A program made the position numbers and the translations under genes. Below, one piece after another: positions 25,697 through 34,083 of a stretch of 61,679 nt of DNA. How positions within the stretch are numbered: position 1 is the stretch's first letter; each line of letters opens with the position of its first letter. Under the pieces are notes generated by a model. The model had not been told where the DNA came from, searched no databases, and saw only the letters and a list, made by a program, of their open reading frames with translations. This DNA is from Solihabitans fulvus (lineage in GTDB: Bacteria > Actinomycetota > Actinomycetes > Mycobacteriales > Pseudonocardiaceae), in the NCBI RefSeq assembly GCF_008386585.1, contig NZ_VUOB01000035.1, positions 1 to 61,679 of the forward strand, given 5' to 3'.

Positions 25697-25910
25697 CGAT
25701 TGCTGGTTCCGGCGATCGCGGACCGGATGGGATTCCAAACCGTGATCGAGCCGACAGAGGATGAGGCATGAACCATCTGGCGTGCCTGTCCATGAAGGTG
25801 GACAGCGGGCTTGTGAAGGCGAACGGTCCTTGTTGGTAGAGACACCCGAATGGGTTCAGTTCGCCGACACGCTCCCGCGTGGGTAGTACTGCTGATGTGC
25901 CGGGAGCCCG

Positions 25911-26264
25911 ATGGCCTCGAGACTGATGGTCGTGACAGCACCGACGACCCGGCCTCGCGGACACCTCGTGTCTGCGGCCGTCATGCTGGGCATCAGCCCG
26001 CTGGCGGCGCTGTGGATGGGATTGGCCACGATGGCCGCCGGCAACTGCCCCAGCAACGCTCGACCGATCTGCACACCGGGTGGACAGTTCGTGGTGGTCG
26101 GGATGCCCGTGCTCGCCCTGGCGGCCGGCATCCTGATCGCCGTAGCCGGAGGGCACGTCGCGGTCCGCCGTGGCCACCGCCCCACACTGTGGATCGTGGT
26201 CTCCTGGAGCGTGCTGGTCGTGGCGTCGGTGGTCGCGGTGTCAGTCGGCAACGCCACGCGCTGA
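25911..26264 (+). CDS. Small hypothetical membrane protein
   Basis: The 117-residue product is not recognised. It has three hydrophobic segments: LVSAAVMLGISPLAALWMGL, VVGMPVLALAAGILIAVAG and WIVVSWSVLVVASVVAVSV, with two cysteines (GNCPSN, PICTPG) in the loop between the first two, possibly paired outside the cell. The start could also be the ATG five codons later. It stands alone, 214 nt after the TetR gene, and converges with the LPG-synthase-like gene; a stem-loop follows it. Function unknown. Confidence 0.55.
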   Translation: MASRLMVVTAPTTRPRGHLVSAAVMLGISPLAALWMGLATMAAGNCPSNARPICTPGGQFVVVGMPVLALAAGILIAVAGGHVAVRRGHRPTLWIVVSWSVLVVASVVAVSVGNATR

Positions 26265-26318
26265 CCATCGTCCGACCGCGCGTCCGGCGCGAGCCTGGCC
26301 GGTGACCCACGGCGGCGT

Positions 26319-26346
26319 GTCAGCCAGGACCGGAGGGCTGGCTGAC
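26319..26346. terminator. Stem-loop between convergent genes
   Basis: GTCAGCCAG (26319-26327) pairs perfectly with CTGGCTGAC (26338-26346), 10-nt loop, between the small membrane protein gene and the end of the LPG-synthase-like gene. Confidence 0.6.
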
Positions 26347-26400
26347 CCAGGTCCGCGAGCCGGTGCCGTTGCAGTGCGCCACCTCCAAGCGGCACTGGGA

Positions 26401-28884
26401 TCATGTCGCGGCGACTGTCTTCTGTGGCCGTCGAGTGATCATCTTGCGAGCCAGCCGCAGGCCCTGCCGTGTGTTGAGGTGCGGCAGGTAGGCGCGGCTC
26501 ACCGCGTTCGCGATGCGAGGCAGCGCAGCCGAGTCCGGATAGGCCATGAACATCGGTCGGTACACGGGCTGGAACTTCGCCTTGAACGCGAACAACGACC
26601 TGAACCCGTACACGGGCTCAAGCACCTGACCGGTGACGTCGAGCAGGCGTTGCACGCCACGGGGTTGCTCGCCACGGTCGAGGCGGGCCAGCGGCGCGCC
26701 GGACAAGCTCAGGAACGCCGCGCCCTCCTCCTTCAGCGTCAGCGCAGCCGAGGCGATCAGGAACTCAGTCGTGCCACGGAAACCGGCCGAGCGGCGGCGC
26801 ATGAAGTCCAGCGTCCAGCCCACGATCGCCCCATCCTGGTACACCGGAAGCCAGCTCGTCACGCCGTGCACGGTGCGGTCGGCGTCGACCGCGACCAGGC
26901 AGCGCACGCCGTCACCGGAGAGCTCCTCGATGCCGCCGAGGGTGAAGCCCATCTCCGGCAGTCCCTTGTCCGCCACCCATTCCGACGAGATCGACCGCAC
27001 CTGGTCGGTGATCGCGAGCGGCGCCTCGGGGTAGCGGATCCACTCGGCGGCGATGCCCTCCTTCGCCGCCTTGTTCAGCGCGGTGCGGATGTCCTGCCAC
27101 TTCTTACCGGTGAAGCTCAGCGTGTCCAGCGGTATCACGGTGTCTTCGGCGACCTGCACGGTGCTCCAGCCCTCGCCCGCGACGGCGTCGCGTAGTTCGG
27201 CGCTGATGCTGTAGAGGCACGGCGTCCAGCCGTTGTGCACGCAGAACTCGGAGAACCCGCGCACGGCCGCGTCACGGGCTGCGGGGGCGCCGATCGGGTC
27301 GCCGACGGTCAGCGCGATCGTGGCGACGACCCGATACGCGACGGCGGCCTCGCCGTCCTCGGTGAACCAGTAGTGGTTGCCGCGCCACGTGGTCATGTAT
27401 GACAGCGACGAGCCGCCGTGGCGTTCCATCAGCACGCGGGCGCGCCGCGCCGCGCCCTCCGGCTGGCCTGGGTGTGCGCGCCACGACGCCATCAGCAGGC
27501 CACCGAGCACGATCACCCAGAAGACGACGCCGGTCCACTCGAACAGCAGCGTGGCGATGAACTCGTCCGGGGCGAACCGCACCGGCATCAGGTTGAGGTA
27601 GCCGGGCGGCAGGAACCGCGCGGGTAGGTCGGCCACCAGATCGGTGAACTCGGGCGAGGGGGTGAACTGCTCGCTCGCCAGGGAGCCGCCGACGATCCAC
27701 AACGCCGACAGCGCGGCGAACGCGGCGCCAGTCCGGCGCCAGAAGCTGATCACGCTCGGCCGGGGCAGCACGAGCGGGAAGTGTCCGCGCGTCACCAGGA
27801 GCACGACCGCGATCGACAGTGGCACCAGTACCGGCACACCGTGGTCGACCATGTTCGCGATCGTGGTGTCGTCCGGGATCGACACCGCGCCGAGCAGCGC
27901 CATCAGTCCTGCGAGGGCAAGGTTGAGCGTGAGCGCCGACCACCAGGCGAACCGGCGGCCCCTGCGCAGTCCTTCGGCGAGCACCAGCAGCAGCAACGCG
28001 GGCAGAAAGGACATCACCAACGCGGGCACGCGACCATAGGAGGCCCGCACGGACAGCATGCGGCACGTCTCCTCCGCCGCCGGGTCGGCGCACGTGTCGG
28101 CGACCAGTTGCGGATCGGGACGCGAGGCCGTGAGCACGTCGACGAACCACGACAGCGGCCCGTTGGAATACGGCGCGATCAGCGCCACCATGGGGCCAAG
28201 CGCCGATGCCGCGAGCAGCAGCGCGACCAGCACACGTGCCTCCGCGTGTGAGGGCGGCGCGGGCCTGGCGTCGCGCGCCCGCCAGATCCAGCCGACCAGC
28301 AGGCCGATCGCGCCGCCGCCGACCCGCAGCACGTCCTGTAGGTATCCCGAGTACAGGGCCAGGACCAGCAGCGTGAACACGAACAGCAGCCGTACCCGGC
28401 GCCGCCACAGCGGGGGCAGCCGGTAGCTCAGCGCCAGCGCGAGCCCGACAAGGCCGACGGACGGGCCGACGGCGACCTCACCGTCGAGGTAGGTGAGCCA
28501 CCGCCACTCGACCTTCATGCCGAGCCAGACGAGGCCGGCACCCAGGAACGAACCGATCGTGTGGCACACAAGGAAAACCGCCGCGGTCCGCACCGCGCCA
28601 AGTTCCCGTTCGGCCAGCACGCCGAACACGAGCAGCAGCACCGTGGTGCCCAGGTAGCCGATCAGGTCCATGGACCACAGCGCCGACGTGAGGACGGTCC
28701 ACGGCGGGGAGGAGACACCGAAGCCGACGGTGTCGAGCAGCTCCCTGGACGGCCCCGTCCCGATGCTGCCGGTGACGATCCCGACGAGCCAGAACAGCGC
28801 GAGGAACGAGAAGGTCAGCGGGGCTCCAGCAACCCAGTGCGTTGCGCGAGCCAGGGCAGCGCCTCGTAAAGCCCGGGACGCCAC
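26401..28884 (-). CDS. Lysylphosphatidylglycerol synthase-like membrane protein (DUF2156, MprF-type)
   Basis: The 827-residue protein has an N-terminal multi-helix membrane part (about residues 20-480) and a C-terminal cytosolic DUF2156 domain (about 500-827) with YMTTWRGNHYWF, CLYSISAELRDAV, ISSEWVADKGLPEMGFTLGG and YQDGAIVGWTLDFMRRRS, the double-GNAT fold that transfers an aminoacyl group from tRNA to phosphatidylglycerol in MprF proteins. The first membrane block resembles rhomboid-type helices. No lysyl-tRNA-synthetase domain is fused. Start: a GTG at 28884 is used because the first helix needs it; this overlaps the esterase gene by 70 nt, so the two are translationally linked. Likely role: membrane lipid modification against cationic peptides. 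Confidence 0.83.
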   Translation of the reverse strand: MASRALRGAALARATHWVAGAPLTFSFLALFWLVGIVTGSIGTGPSRELLDTVGFGVSSPPWTVLTSALWSMDLIGYLGTTVLLLVFGVLAERELGAVRTAAVFLVCHTIGSFLGAGLVWLGMKVEWRWLTYLDGEVAVGPSVGLVGLALALSYRLPPLWRRRVRLLFVFTLLVLALYSGYLQDVLRVGGGAIGLLVGWIWRARDARPAPPSHAEARVLVALLLAASALGPMVALIAPYSNGPLSWFVDVLTASRPDPQLVADTCADPAAEETCRMLSVRASYGRVPALVMSFLPALLLLVLAEGLRRGRRFAWWSALTLNLALAGLMALLGAVSIPDDTTIANMVDHGVPVLVPLSIAVVLLVTRGHFPLVLPRPSVISFWRRTGAAFAALSALWIVGGSLASEQFTPSPEFTDLVADLPARFLPPGYLNLMPVRFAPDEFIATLLFEWTGVVFWVIVLGGLLMASWRAHPGQPEGAARRARVLMERHGGSSLSYMTTWRGNHYWFTEDGEAAVAYRVVATIALTVGDPIGAPAARDAAVRGFSEFCVHNGWTPCLYSISAELRDAVAGEGWSTVQVAEDTVIPLDTLSFTGKKWQDIRTALNKAAKEGIAAEWIRYPEAPLAITDQVRSISSEWVADKGLPEMGFTLGGIEELSGDGVRCLVAVDADRTVHGVTSWLPVYQDGAIVGWTLDFMRRRSAGFRGTTEFLIASAALTLKEEGAAFLSLSGAPLARLDRGEQPRGVQRLLDVTGQVLEPVYGFRSLFAFKAKFQPVYRPMFMAYPDSAALPRIANAVSRAYLPHLNTRQGLRLARKMITRRPQKTVAAT

Positions 28885-30077
28885 GTGTTCCAATCGTGCC
28901 CCGACGGCATTTCCTTCCACTGCATCTCCATCCCGGCGCGCTGACACGCCTCGAAAACCTGGCGGTCCTCGCTTCGGTAGGTGCTGTCGTCGCGGCCGGC
29001 GACGACAACGCCTGCGGTGTCGGGAAACCGGGCCTTGGCCACGATCTCCCAGGGATTGACGCGACTGTAGGCGGCGTCGTCGCCGTCGAACGCGGCCTTC
29101 ACCGACGCGGCCCTCGTGCCGAGCGTGGGTTCGCGTTGGCCGGTGAGGTCGATGAAGTTCGCGTAGACCGACGGCGCCCGAACGGCGAGCTGGAACGCGC
29201 ACGTGCCGCCCTGCGAGAACCCGGCGATCGTCCACGCCTCACGTCGTTCGTCGACCTGGAGCCGCTGCTTGATCCACGCGGGCACGTCCCGCGCCAGATA
29301 CGTTTCGGTCGTGCCCAGCTTCGAGTCCAGGCACATCGGGTTGGCCGTCAGCGAGCCGAGCTGGTCGGGCACGACGACGATCGGCGCGCGCCCGTTGTGC
29401 TGTTGGGCGAACGCGTCGAGGTTCTTGGCGAGCTGGCCGGCGTCGAACCAGTCACGCGGGCTGCCCGGCTGACCGGACAGCAGCACCAGCACGGGCAGCT
29501 TCGGGCGGGGCGCCACCGCGTAGGCGGGCGGCAGGTAGATCCAGGCCGGCCTGGGTGCGAACCCGCCGCTGGACGGGATGGGCGTCTCCGAGACCGCGCC
29601 GTGCTCCGGCAACTGTTGCTTGGTGGGTGTCGGCATCGCGACACTGTCCAGATCGGACGTGTCCTTCGAGAACACGCCCAACGCCGCGCGCGGGGTCGGG
29701 TACTGGCCGAAGAAGGTGTTCACGCCGACGAGCGCGCTCGTCAGCACCACGGCCGCCGCCGCGAGGCTCGCCGCTCGCCAGTACCACCGGGTCCCGCGCA
29801 GTCGCAGCACGGCGAGCGTCGAGGCCAACAGTGTCACGCCGAGCCATCCGACGACGACCATCGGTAGCGGCTCGGGCCACGGATGCCACACCTCATTCAC
29901 GAGCAGCGCGACTGCCACCGTGACAGTCGCGCAGCTCAGGGCCGCGATCGGCAGAACGCGCGTCCACCAGGGCCGATCCCGGCGCACACCGAGGAACAGC
30001 AGAGCGACGGCTCCGGCAACAGTTGCAGCGGCAGGGATCGGCCCGTTGATCAGCGAGAGGTCTAACGGGCTGGTCAT
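28815..30077 (-). CDS. Membrane-anchored esterase-family protein (Ag85/feruloyl-esterase-like)
   Basis: The 420-residue protein has about four N-terminal membrane helices (residues 12-130) and a C-terminal alpha/beta-hydrolase domain. The nucleophile elbow is WTIAGFSQGGTCAF; the acid lies near VVVAGRDDSTY and the histidine in MPSGHDWNTW. This fits the Esterase (PF00756-type) family that includes mycolyltransferases and siderophore esterases. Together with the overlapping LPG-synthase-like gene it recalls MprF systems in which a cell-surface hydrolase removes the aminoacyl group again (VirJ/AhyD/PvdM-like pairs), a role I infer from gene pairing only. Confidence 0.85.
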   Translation of the reverse strand: MTSPLDLSLINGPIPAAATVAGAVALLFLGVRRDRPWWTRVLPIAALSCATVTVAVALLVNEVWHPWPEPLPMVVVGWLGVTLLASTLAVLRLRGTRWYWRAASLAAAAVVLTSALVGVNTFFGQYPTPRAALGVFSKDTSDLDSVAMPTPTKQQLPEHGAVSETPIPSSGGFAPRPAWIYLPPAYAVAPRPKLPVLVLLSGQPGSPRDWFDAGQLAKNLDAFAQQHNGRAPIVVVPDQLGSLTANPMCLDSKLGTTETYLARDVPAWIKQRLQVDERREAWTIAGFSQGGTCAFQLAVRAPSVYANFIDLTGQREPTLGTRAASVKAAFDGDDAAYSRVNPWEIVAKARFPDTAGVVVAGRDDSTYRSEDRQVFEACQRAGMEMQWKEMPSGHDWNTWRPGLYEALPWLAQRTGLLEPR

Positions 30078-30112
30078 GTCAAGGATTCTTCAGGTAATCG
30101 TCAGGTTGAACC

Positions 30113-30140
30113 AACCTACGAAGGTTGTGACGCATGTCAA
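30113..30140 (-). promoter_or_regulatory. Predicted promoter of the esterase/LPG-synthase operon
   Basis: On the minus strand TTGACA (30140-30135) is followed after 16 nt by TAGGTT (30118-30113), about 36 nt before the esterase ATG at 30077. This is a good sigma-70-type pair. Confidence 0.55.
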
Positions 30141-30247
30141 CTTATGGGTTGACAACCCGGTGGCGGCTTCGTCCGTCCGATGAGGCCCTCCGACGTCCGG
30201 CCCAGCTTCGGCGTCTCACCTTGATCGACGCCGAAGCCACCGAAGGG

Positions 30248-31753
30248 TCAGCGGGTCGCGGCCATGCCGGGCGCCCGCTTGGGCAGCAGGAACGCCATGC
30301 CGAGGATGGAGACGATGGCGAGAATGGCCGCACCATCGACCCACTGGAGCGCGCTGACGTAGTCGCCGAACGCGGGGTGGGCACCGAGGGCCGCGAAGAA
30401 GACCGTGCCGAGGACGGTCACTCCGGCCGCGCCGCCGAACTGTTGTGCCGTGACCAGCATTCCGGCCGCGGTTCCCGCGTTCTTGCTCCTGATTCCGGCG
30501 AGCACGGAACCAACGAGCGAGGGCAGCACGAACCCGTTGCCGGTGCCGACCAACACGAGGGACGGGATGAGTTCGGCGGCGGTGATCTGAGTGCCTCGAG
30601 CAGCCAGCAGGATGCCGAGCAGCACCATGCCGGAGGTGCTGAAGCTGGCGCCGACAGCGATCACCCTGCTCCCGATCCGCTCGGTGACCCGCCTGGCCAG
30701 CATGGAGCTCGTGGCGAAGGCGATGCCGAGCGGCCCGAAGATCAGTCCGGCGTGCACGGGGGTCATGTGCAGGCCGCCTTGGAGGAACAGGGTCACGGCG
30801 AGCATGAAGCCGCCGAACATGGCGAGCATGAGCCCGCTGAGTCCGAGTCCGACGCTGAAGCTCCGTTCCCGGAAGAGCGCGAGGTCGACCATGGGCGACC
30901 CACCCCGCCGGGCCAGCCGGGCTTCCCAGCGCATCGCCAGCGCCATGGCGGGCACGGAGGCGATCAGGGAGATCCAGGTCCACAGCGGCCAGCCCTCGCC
31001 GCGTCCCAGGATCATGGGGACGAGTGCGAGCGCGATGCTCCCCGCGATGGCCAGCGCGCCGATCGGGTCGAAGCCGGGCCGCTGCCCACCGCGCGCGGCC
31101 GGCAGCCACCGGGCCGCGAGGATGACCGCGATCACGCCGATGGGGAGGTTGACCAGGAAGATCGGCCGCCAGCTGAGGCCGAACAGATCGGCCTGGAGGA
31201 GCGCGCCCCCGAAGACCTGCCCAGCCACCGAGCCGATGCCGATGGTCGCGCCGAACCAGGCCATGGCCCTGGCCCGCTCGCCCGCGGGGAACATGGCGTT
31301 GATCAGGGCCAGGATCTGCGGAACCATCGCCGCAGCCGTGGCGCCCTGGAACAGCCTCGCGATGATCAGGAAGGTCGAGTCGGTCGCGATACCGCAGGCC
31401 AGCGAGGCCACGGTGAAGGTCGCCATGCCGAGGATGAACATCCGCTTGTAGCCGATCAGGTCGCCGAGGCGCCCGCCGGTGACGAGCCCGGCGGCGTAGG
31501 CGAAGCCGTACCCGCCGACGACCAGTTCGATCCCGGCGTCGGTGGCGTGCAGGTCGTGCTGGAAGGACGGGGCGGCGACGTTGACGACGAAGTAGTCGAA
31601 CATCGCCATGAACATGGCCGAGAGGATGACGGGCAGCGTGCGCCAGCGGCGCGGGTCCAGCGTCGGCGCGCCGAACGAGCTGTGGGCGGGAGCGGCGGCC
31701 GGGGATGCGGTCGAGGCCGTGGCACCCGCTGAGGATGTTGCCGTGGCGGTCAC
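30248..31753 (-). CDS. MFS exporter, DHA2 (14-TM) family
   Basis: The 501-residue protein has the DHA2 signatures MAMFDYFVVNVAAPSFQHDL in helix 1, GRLGDLIGYKRMF (motif A) after helix 2 and a motif-C-like GATIGIGSVAGQVFGGALL in helix 5. These proton antiporters export drugs or antibiotics. The GTG start at 31753 has GGAG 5 nt upstream; a Thr/Ala/Ser-rich 35-residue tail precedes helix 1. It is divergent from an ArsR-type regulator at 31.85 kb, which most likely represses it. Substrate unknown. Confidence 0.9.
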   Translation of the reverse strand: MTATATSSAGATASTASPAAAPAHSSFGAPTLDPRRWRTLPVILSAMFMAMFDYFVVNVAAPSFQHDLHATDAGIELVVGGYGFAYAAGLVTGGRLGDLIGYKRMFILGMATFTVASLACGIATDSTFLIIARLFQGATAAAMVPQILALINAMFPAGERARAMAWFGATIGIGSVAGQVFGGALLQADLFGLSWRPIFLVNLPIGVIAVILAARWLPAARGGQRPGFDPIGALAIAGSIALALVPMILGRGEGWPLWTWISLIASVPAMALAMRWEARLARRGGSPMVDLALFRERSFSVGLGLSGLMLAMFGGFMLAVTLFLQGGLHMTPVHAGLIFGPLGIAFATSSMLARRVTERIGSRVIAVGASFSTSGMVLLGILLAARGTQITAAELIPSLVLVGTGNGFVLPSLVGSVLAGIRSKNAGTAAGMLVTAQQFGGAAGVTVLGTVFFAALGAHPAFGDYVSALQWVDGAAILAIVSILGMAFLLPKRAPGMAATR

Positions 31754-31782
31754 ACGTACTCCAACGTGCTCGGAGGATCCAA

Positions 31783-31819
31783 GTTCGATGATCACCGAAC
31801 AGTACGACGGATGTCGAAC
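31783..31819. promoter_or_regulatory. Possible operator between MFS exporter and ArsR genes
   Basis: GTTCGA (31783-31788) and TCGAAC (31814-31819) form an outer inverted repeat in the 96-bp divergent gap, and GAGTA-C-TACTC (31831-31841) forms a second perfect palindrome just before the ArsR start. Either could be the ArsR site; neither can be proven from sequence. Confidence 0.35.
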
Positions 31820-31849
31820 TCGCCGCAAGTGAGTACTACTCTGGGCGGC

Positions 31850-32197
31850 ATGAGTTGGGACACAGGAACCGCCGGGGAGCCTCCCGTCCTCCACGACCCG
31901 GACCACCCCCCGGTCGAGGAGATCGAGCTGACGACCGTACTGGCCGCGCTCGCCGAGCCCGCGCGGCTCACGATCCTGCGGACGGTCGCCACGACCGGCG
32001 AGGCCAGCTGCTCCGACATCTGGGAGCGCACCGGCCTCGGCGGCACGAAGTCGACGATGTCGCACCACTACAAGGTGCTGCGGGAGGCAGGCGTCCTCCA
32101 CATGCGCTACGTCGGCAGCCGCAAGTTCGCCACGATCCGCCGAGCCGATCTCGACACGCGATGGCCCGGACTGCTGGACGCCGTCCTGCGGGACTGA
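31850..32197 (+). CDS. ArsR-family HTH regulator
   Basis: The product (115 residues from the ATG at 31850) has an ArsR winged helix: EIELTTVLAALAEPARLTIL, EASCSDIWERTGLGGTKSTM, SHHYKVLREAGVLHMRYVGS. No metal-binding cysteine box (CxC) is seen in the recognition-helix region beyond a single cysteine, so it is probably a non-metal sensor. An alternative start at 31811 would add 13 residues and cover the palindrome at 31831. It is divergent from the DHA2 exporter and likely its repressor. Confidence 0.85.
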   Translation: MSWDTGTAGEPPVLHDPDHPPVEEIELTTVLAALAEPARLTILRTVATTGEASCSDIWERTGLGGTKSTMSHHYKVLREAGVLHMRYVGSRKFATIRRADLDTRWPGLLDAVLRD

Positions 32198-32297
32198 CTC
32201 GGCCCCGCATCCTCGGTGTCCGGCGGATGACCCCGGTGGCCGTCCTCGTGATCACGACACGTCGAGCACGATCACCCTCCCCGACCGCCCTACTCGA

Positions 32298-33866
32298 CTA
32301 GTAGTCGAGGTTGATCGCCGCTATGTACCTGTTGTCCTCAGGATCGTTGACGATCACGGCGCCCGCCCATCGGGAACCCGGCTGTGTCAAGGCCTCCCGG
32401 TGTCGGGGGCTCCAGAACCACGAGTCGACAAGGTCTTCGGGCTTGGGATGCCCGCCACCGCCGTACAGCACCTCATAGCCGCAGTGCTCGAAGGTGCCAG
32501 CGCGCAGGTTCCCCGCTGCGCAGTCATAGGCCTCCTTCACGTGGTCGGGGCTCTCCTTCACCTCGGCCAGTCCCAGTTCTCGACGCTTTTCGTTGAGCCG
32601 CGTGAGCATGCGGGAGGAGTTCGGGTCGAGCACGAACGACGAGGTGTCCGGAGACGACTTCGTTGGCGTGGCTGATGTCGGCGTGACCGTGGACGTCGGG
32701 GTCGGTTTACGGACCGAGGTCGGTGAGCGCGTCGGGGAAGGGGCGGTCGCCGACGGGACTGTCGACGAGCTGGGCGCGGCCTGTGTGCTCGTGATGGACG
32801 ACGATGCGGGGCCAGAGGACGTCGCGCCGGCTGACGACGACGGTGGCGCGTTCCGCGTGGTGCCGAGCTCCACGGTGTTCTGGGAGTCCGGCCCCCGCGT
32901 CGCGAACGCGGTCACTCCGATACCGCACACCGCCACCATCGCCACGCTGGCAGCCGCGAGGACCGGCTTGGTCACCGCGACACCGGCGATGCGCGGGGGC
33001 CGCGCGGCCGGCATCGTGCGCGCGCCGGAGGCGTCGATTTTCGGCCGACTGACCTGCCGGGTCGCCGCCGTGTTCAGCACGCCCGGCAGCATCTTGTCCG
33101 CGTACCCCAGCGGAACCAGCAGCAGGGCCGAGGCCATCAGCAACCTTTGGACGGGCACCAGGTCGGCTCCTGCCTCACGGCAGGTCGGACATCCATCGAC
33201 ATGCCGCAGAAGCCGCTTGCGCCACAACGGATTTGGCTCCCCCGACCACTGGGCCGCGGCTTCGGTCAGCCCAGGACAGCGCGGGGTTGCGGACAGTGCG
33301 CGCGTCAACAGGCGCGCTGTATCCAACCGAGTGCGCAGCCTGCCCACCTTGACCGTCGCGTTGTGCACGCTGGTCCCCAGCGCGTGCGCGATCTCGGCCC
33401 GGGTGAGGTGGTCGCCGCATTCCAGTGTCCACAGGGAGAGCAGCTCGCGATCGGCGAGGTCCAGCCATCGCGTGGCGGGCTCGAGCTCCCGCCGCTGGCG
33501 GTTGAGGGTGACCCGGGTCAGCGCGCGGTCGACGAACTCGGCGTAGCGATCCGGCTGCTCGTCGTGCTCCGCCAACCGCAGCGGAGCGGCCTGCGATCGC
33601 GCACGGTGATCGCGGATCTGGTTGACCGTGATCGCCACCAGCCAGGATCGGAACCGCTCGGGCTCACGCAGACCGCCGATGCCTTTGACGAGCCGAACCA
33701 TCGTCTCCTGGACGACGTCGTCCGCATCGGCCTCCACGGGCAGCGCACGGCGCGCGATGCTGTAGACCAAGGGAAGGTACTCCACCACGAGTTTTTCCAG
33801 CGTCGCACGGTCCCCCGCCCGGGCGGCGACCACCGCCGAGGTGTCCACCTGATCGATCACGCTCAC
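32298..33866 (-). CDS. ECF sigma factor fused to zinc-finger, transmembrane segment and extracytoplasmic CAP/SCP domain
   Basis: The 522-residue protein joins four parts in one frame. Residues 19-90 are sigma region 2 (LVVEYLPLVYSIARRALP, DADDVVQETMVRL, FRSWLVAITVNQIRDH). Residues 135-185 are region 4 (DRELLSLWTLECGDHLTRAE). Residues 197-229 hold Cys197 and HVDGCPTC (His222, Cys226, Cys229), a zinc-finger like that of anti-sigma factors. Hydrophobic runs lie at 237-254 and 300-322, followed by a Ser/Thr/Pro-rich linker to about 415 and a CAP/SCP domain (SRMLTRLNEKRRELGLAEV, GHPKPEDLVDSWFWSPRHRE) to the end. The GTG start at 33866 has GGAG 8 nt upstream. I infer a membrane-tethered sigma factor that senses an outside signal and may be released by proteolysis. 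No separate anti-sigma gene is adjacent. Confidence 0.85.
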   Translation of the reverse strand: MSVIDQVDTSAVVAARAGDRATLEKLVVEYLPLVYSIARRALPVEADADDVVQETMVRLVKGIGGLREPERFRSWLVAITVNQIRDHRARSQAAPLRLAEHDEQPDRYAEFVDRALTRVTLNRQRRELEPATRWLDLADRELLSLWTLECGDHLTRAEIAHALGTSVHNATVKVGRLRTRLDTARLLTRALSATPRCPGLTEAAAQWSGEPNPLWRKRLLRHVDGCPTCREAGADLVPVQRLLMASALLLVPLGYADKMLPGVLNTAATRQVSRPKIDASGARTMPAARPPRIAGVAVTKPVLAAASVAMVAVCGIGVTAFATRGPDSQNTVELGTTRNAPPSSSAGATSSGPASSSITSTQAAPSSSTVPSATAPSPTRSPTSVRKPTPTSTVTPTSATPTKSSPDTSSFVLDPNSSRMLTRLNEKRRELGLAEVKESPDHVKEAYDCAAGNLRAGTFEHCGYEVLYGGGGHPKPEDLVDSWFWSPRHREALTQPGSRWAGAVIVNDPEDNRYIAAINLDY

Positions 33867-34083
33867 AACCTCATCTCCACTGGGATCAGCCCTGACACTG
33901 AGGGGACCGCTCAGCACCCGACCAGGTCACACAAATCTCGGAAGTTCGCCATGAAAGATGCCTCAACCGCATCGAGGCGCCCCGAGAAGGGCTGCCCGTG
34001 TCACATTGCGTGGCGCCGCCGTCACAGAACCTGTGTCGTCTCACGGTTTCAGGACATCGCAGCCGCTCCGGGGATCGCGCAGG

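Noticed and set aside
25786..25805. CTGTCCA/TGGACAG hairpin and a 23-codon frame after the TetR gene
   Set aside because: Only 7 bp of stem without a T-tract, and the tiny frame has no support beyond an ATG.
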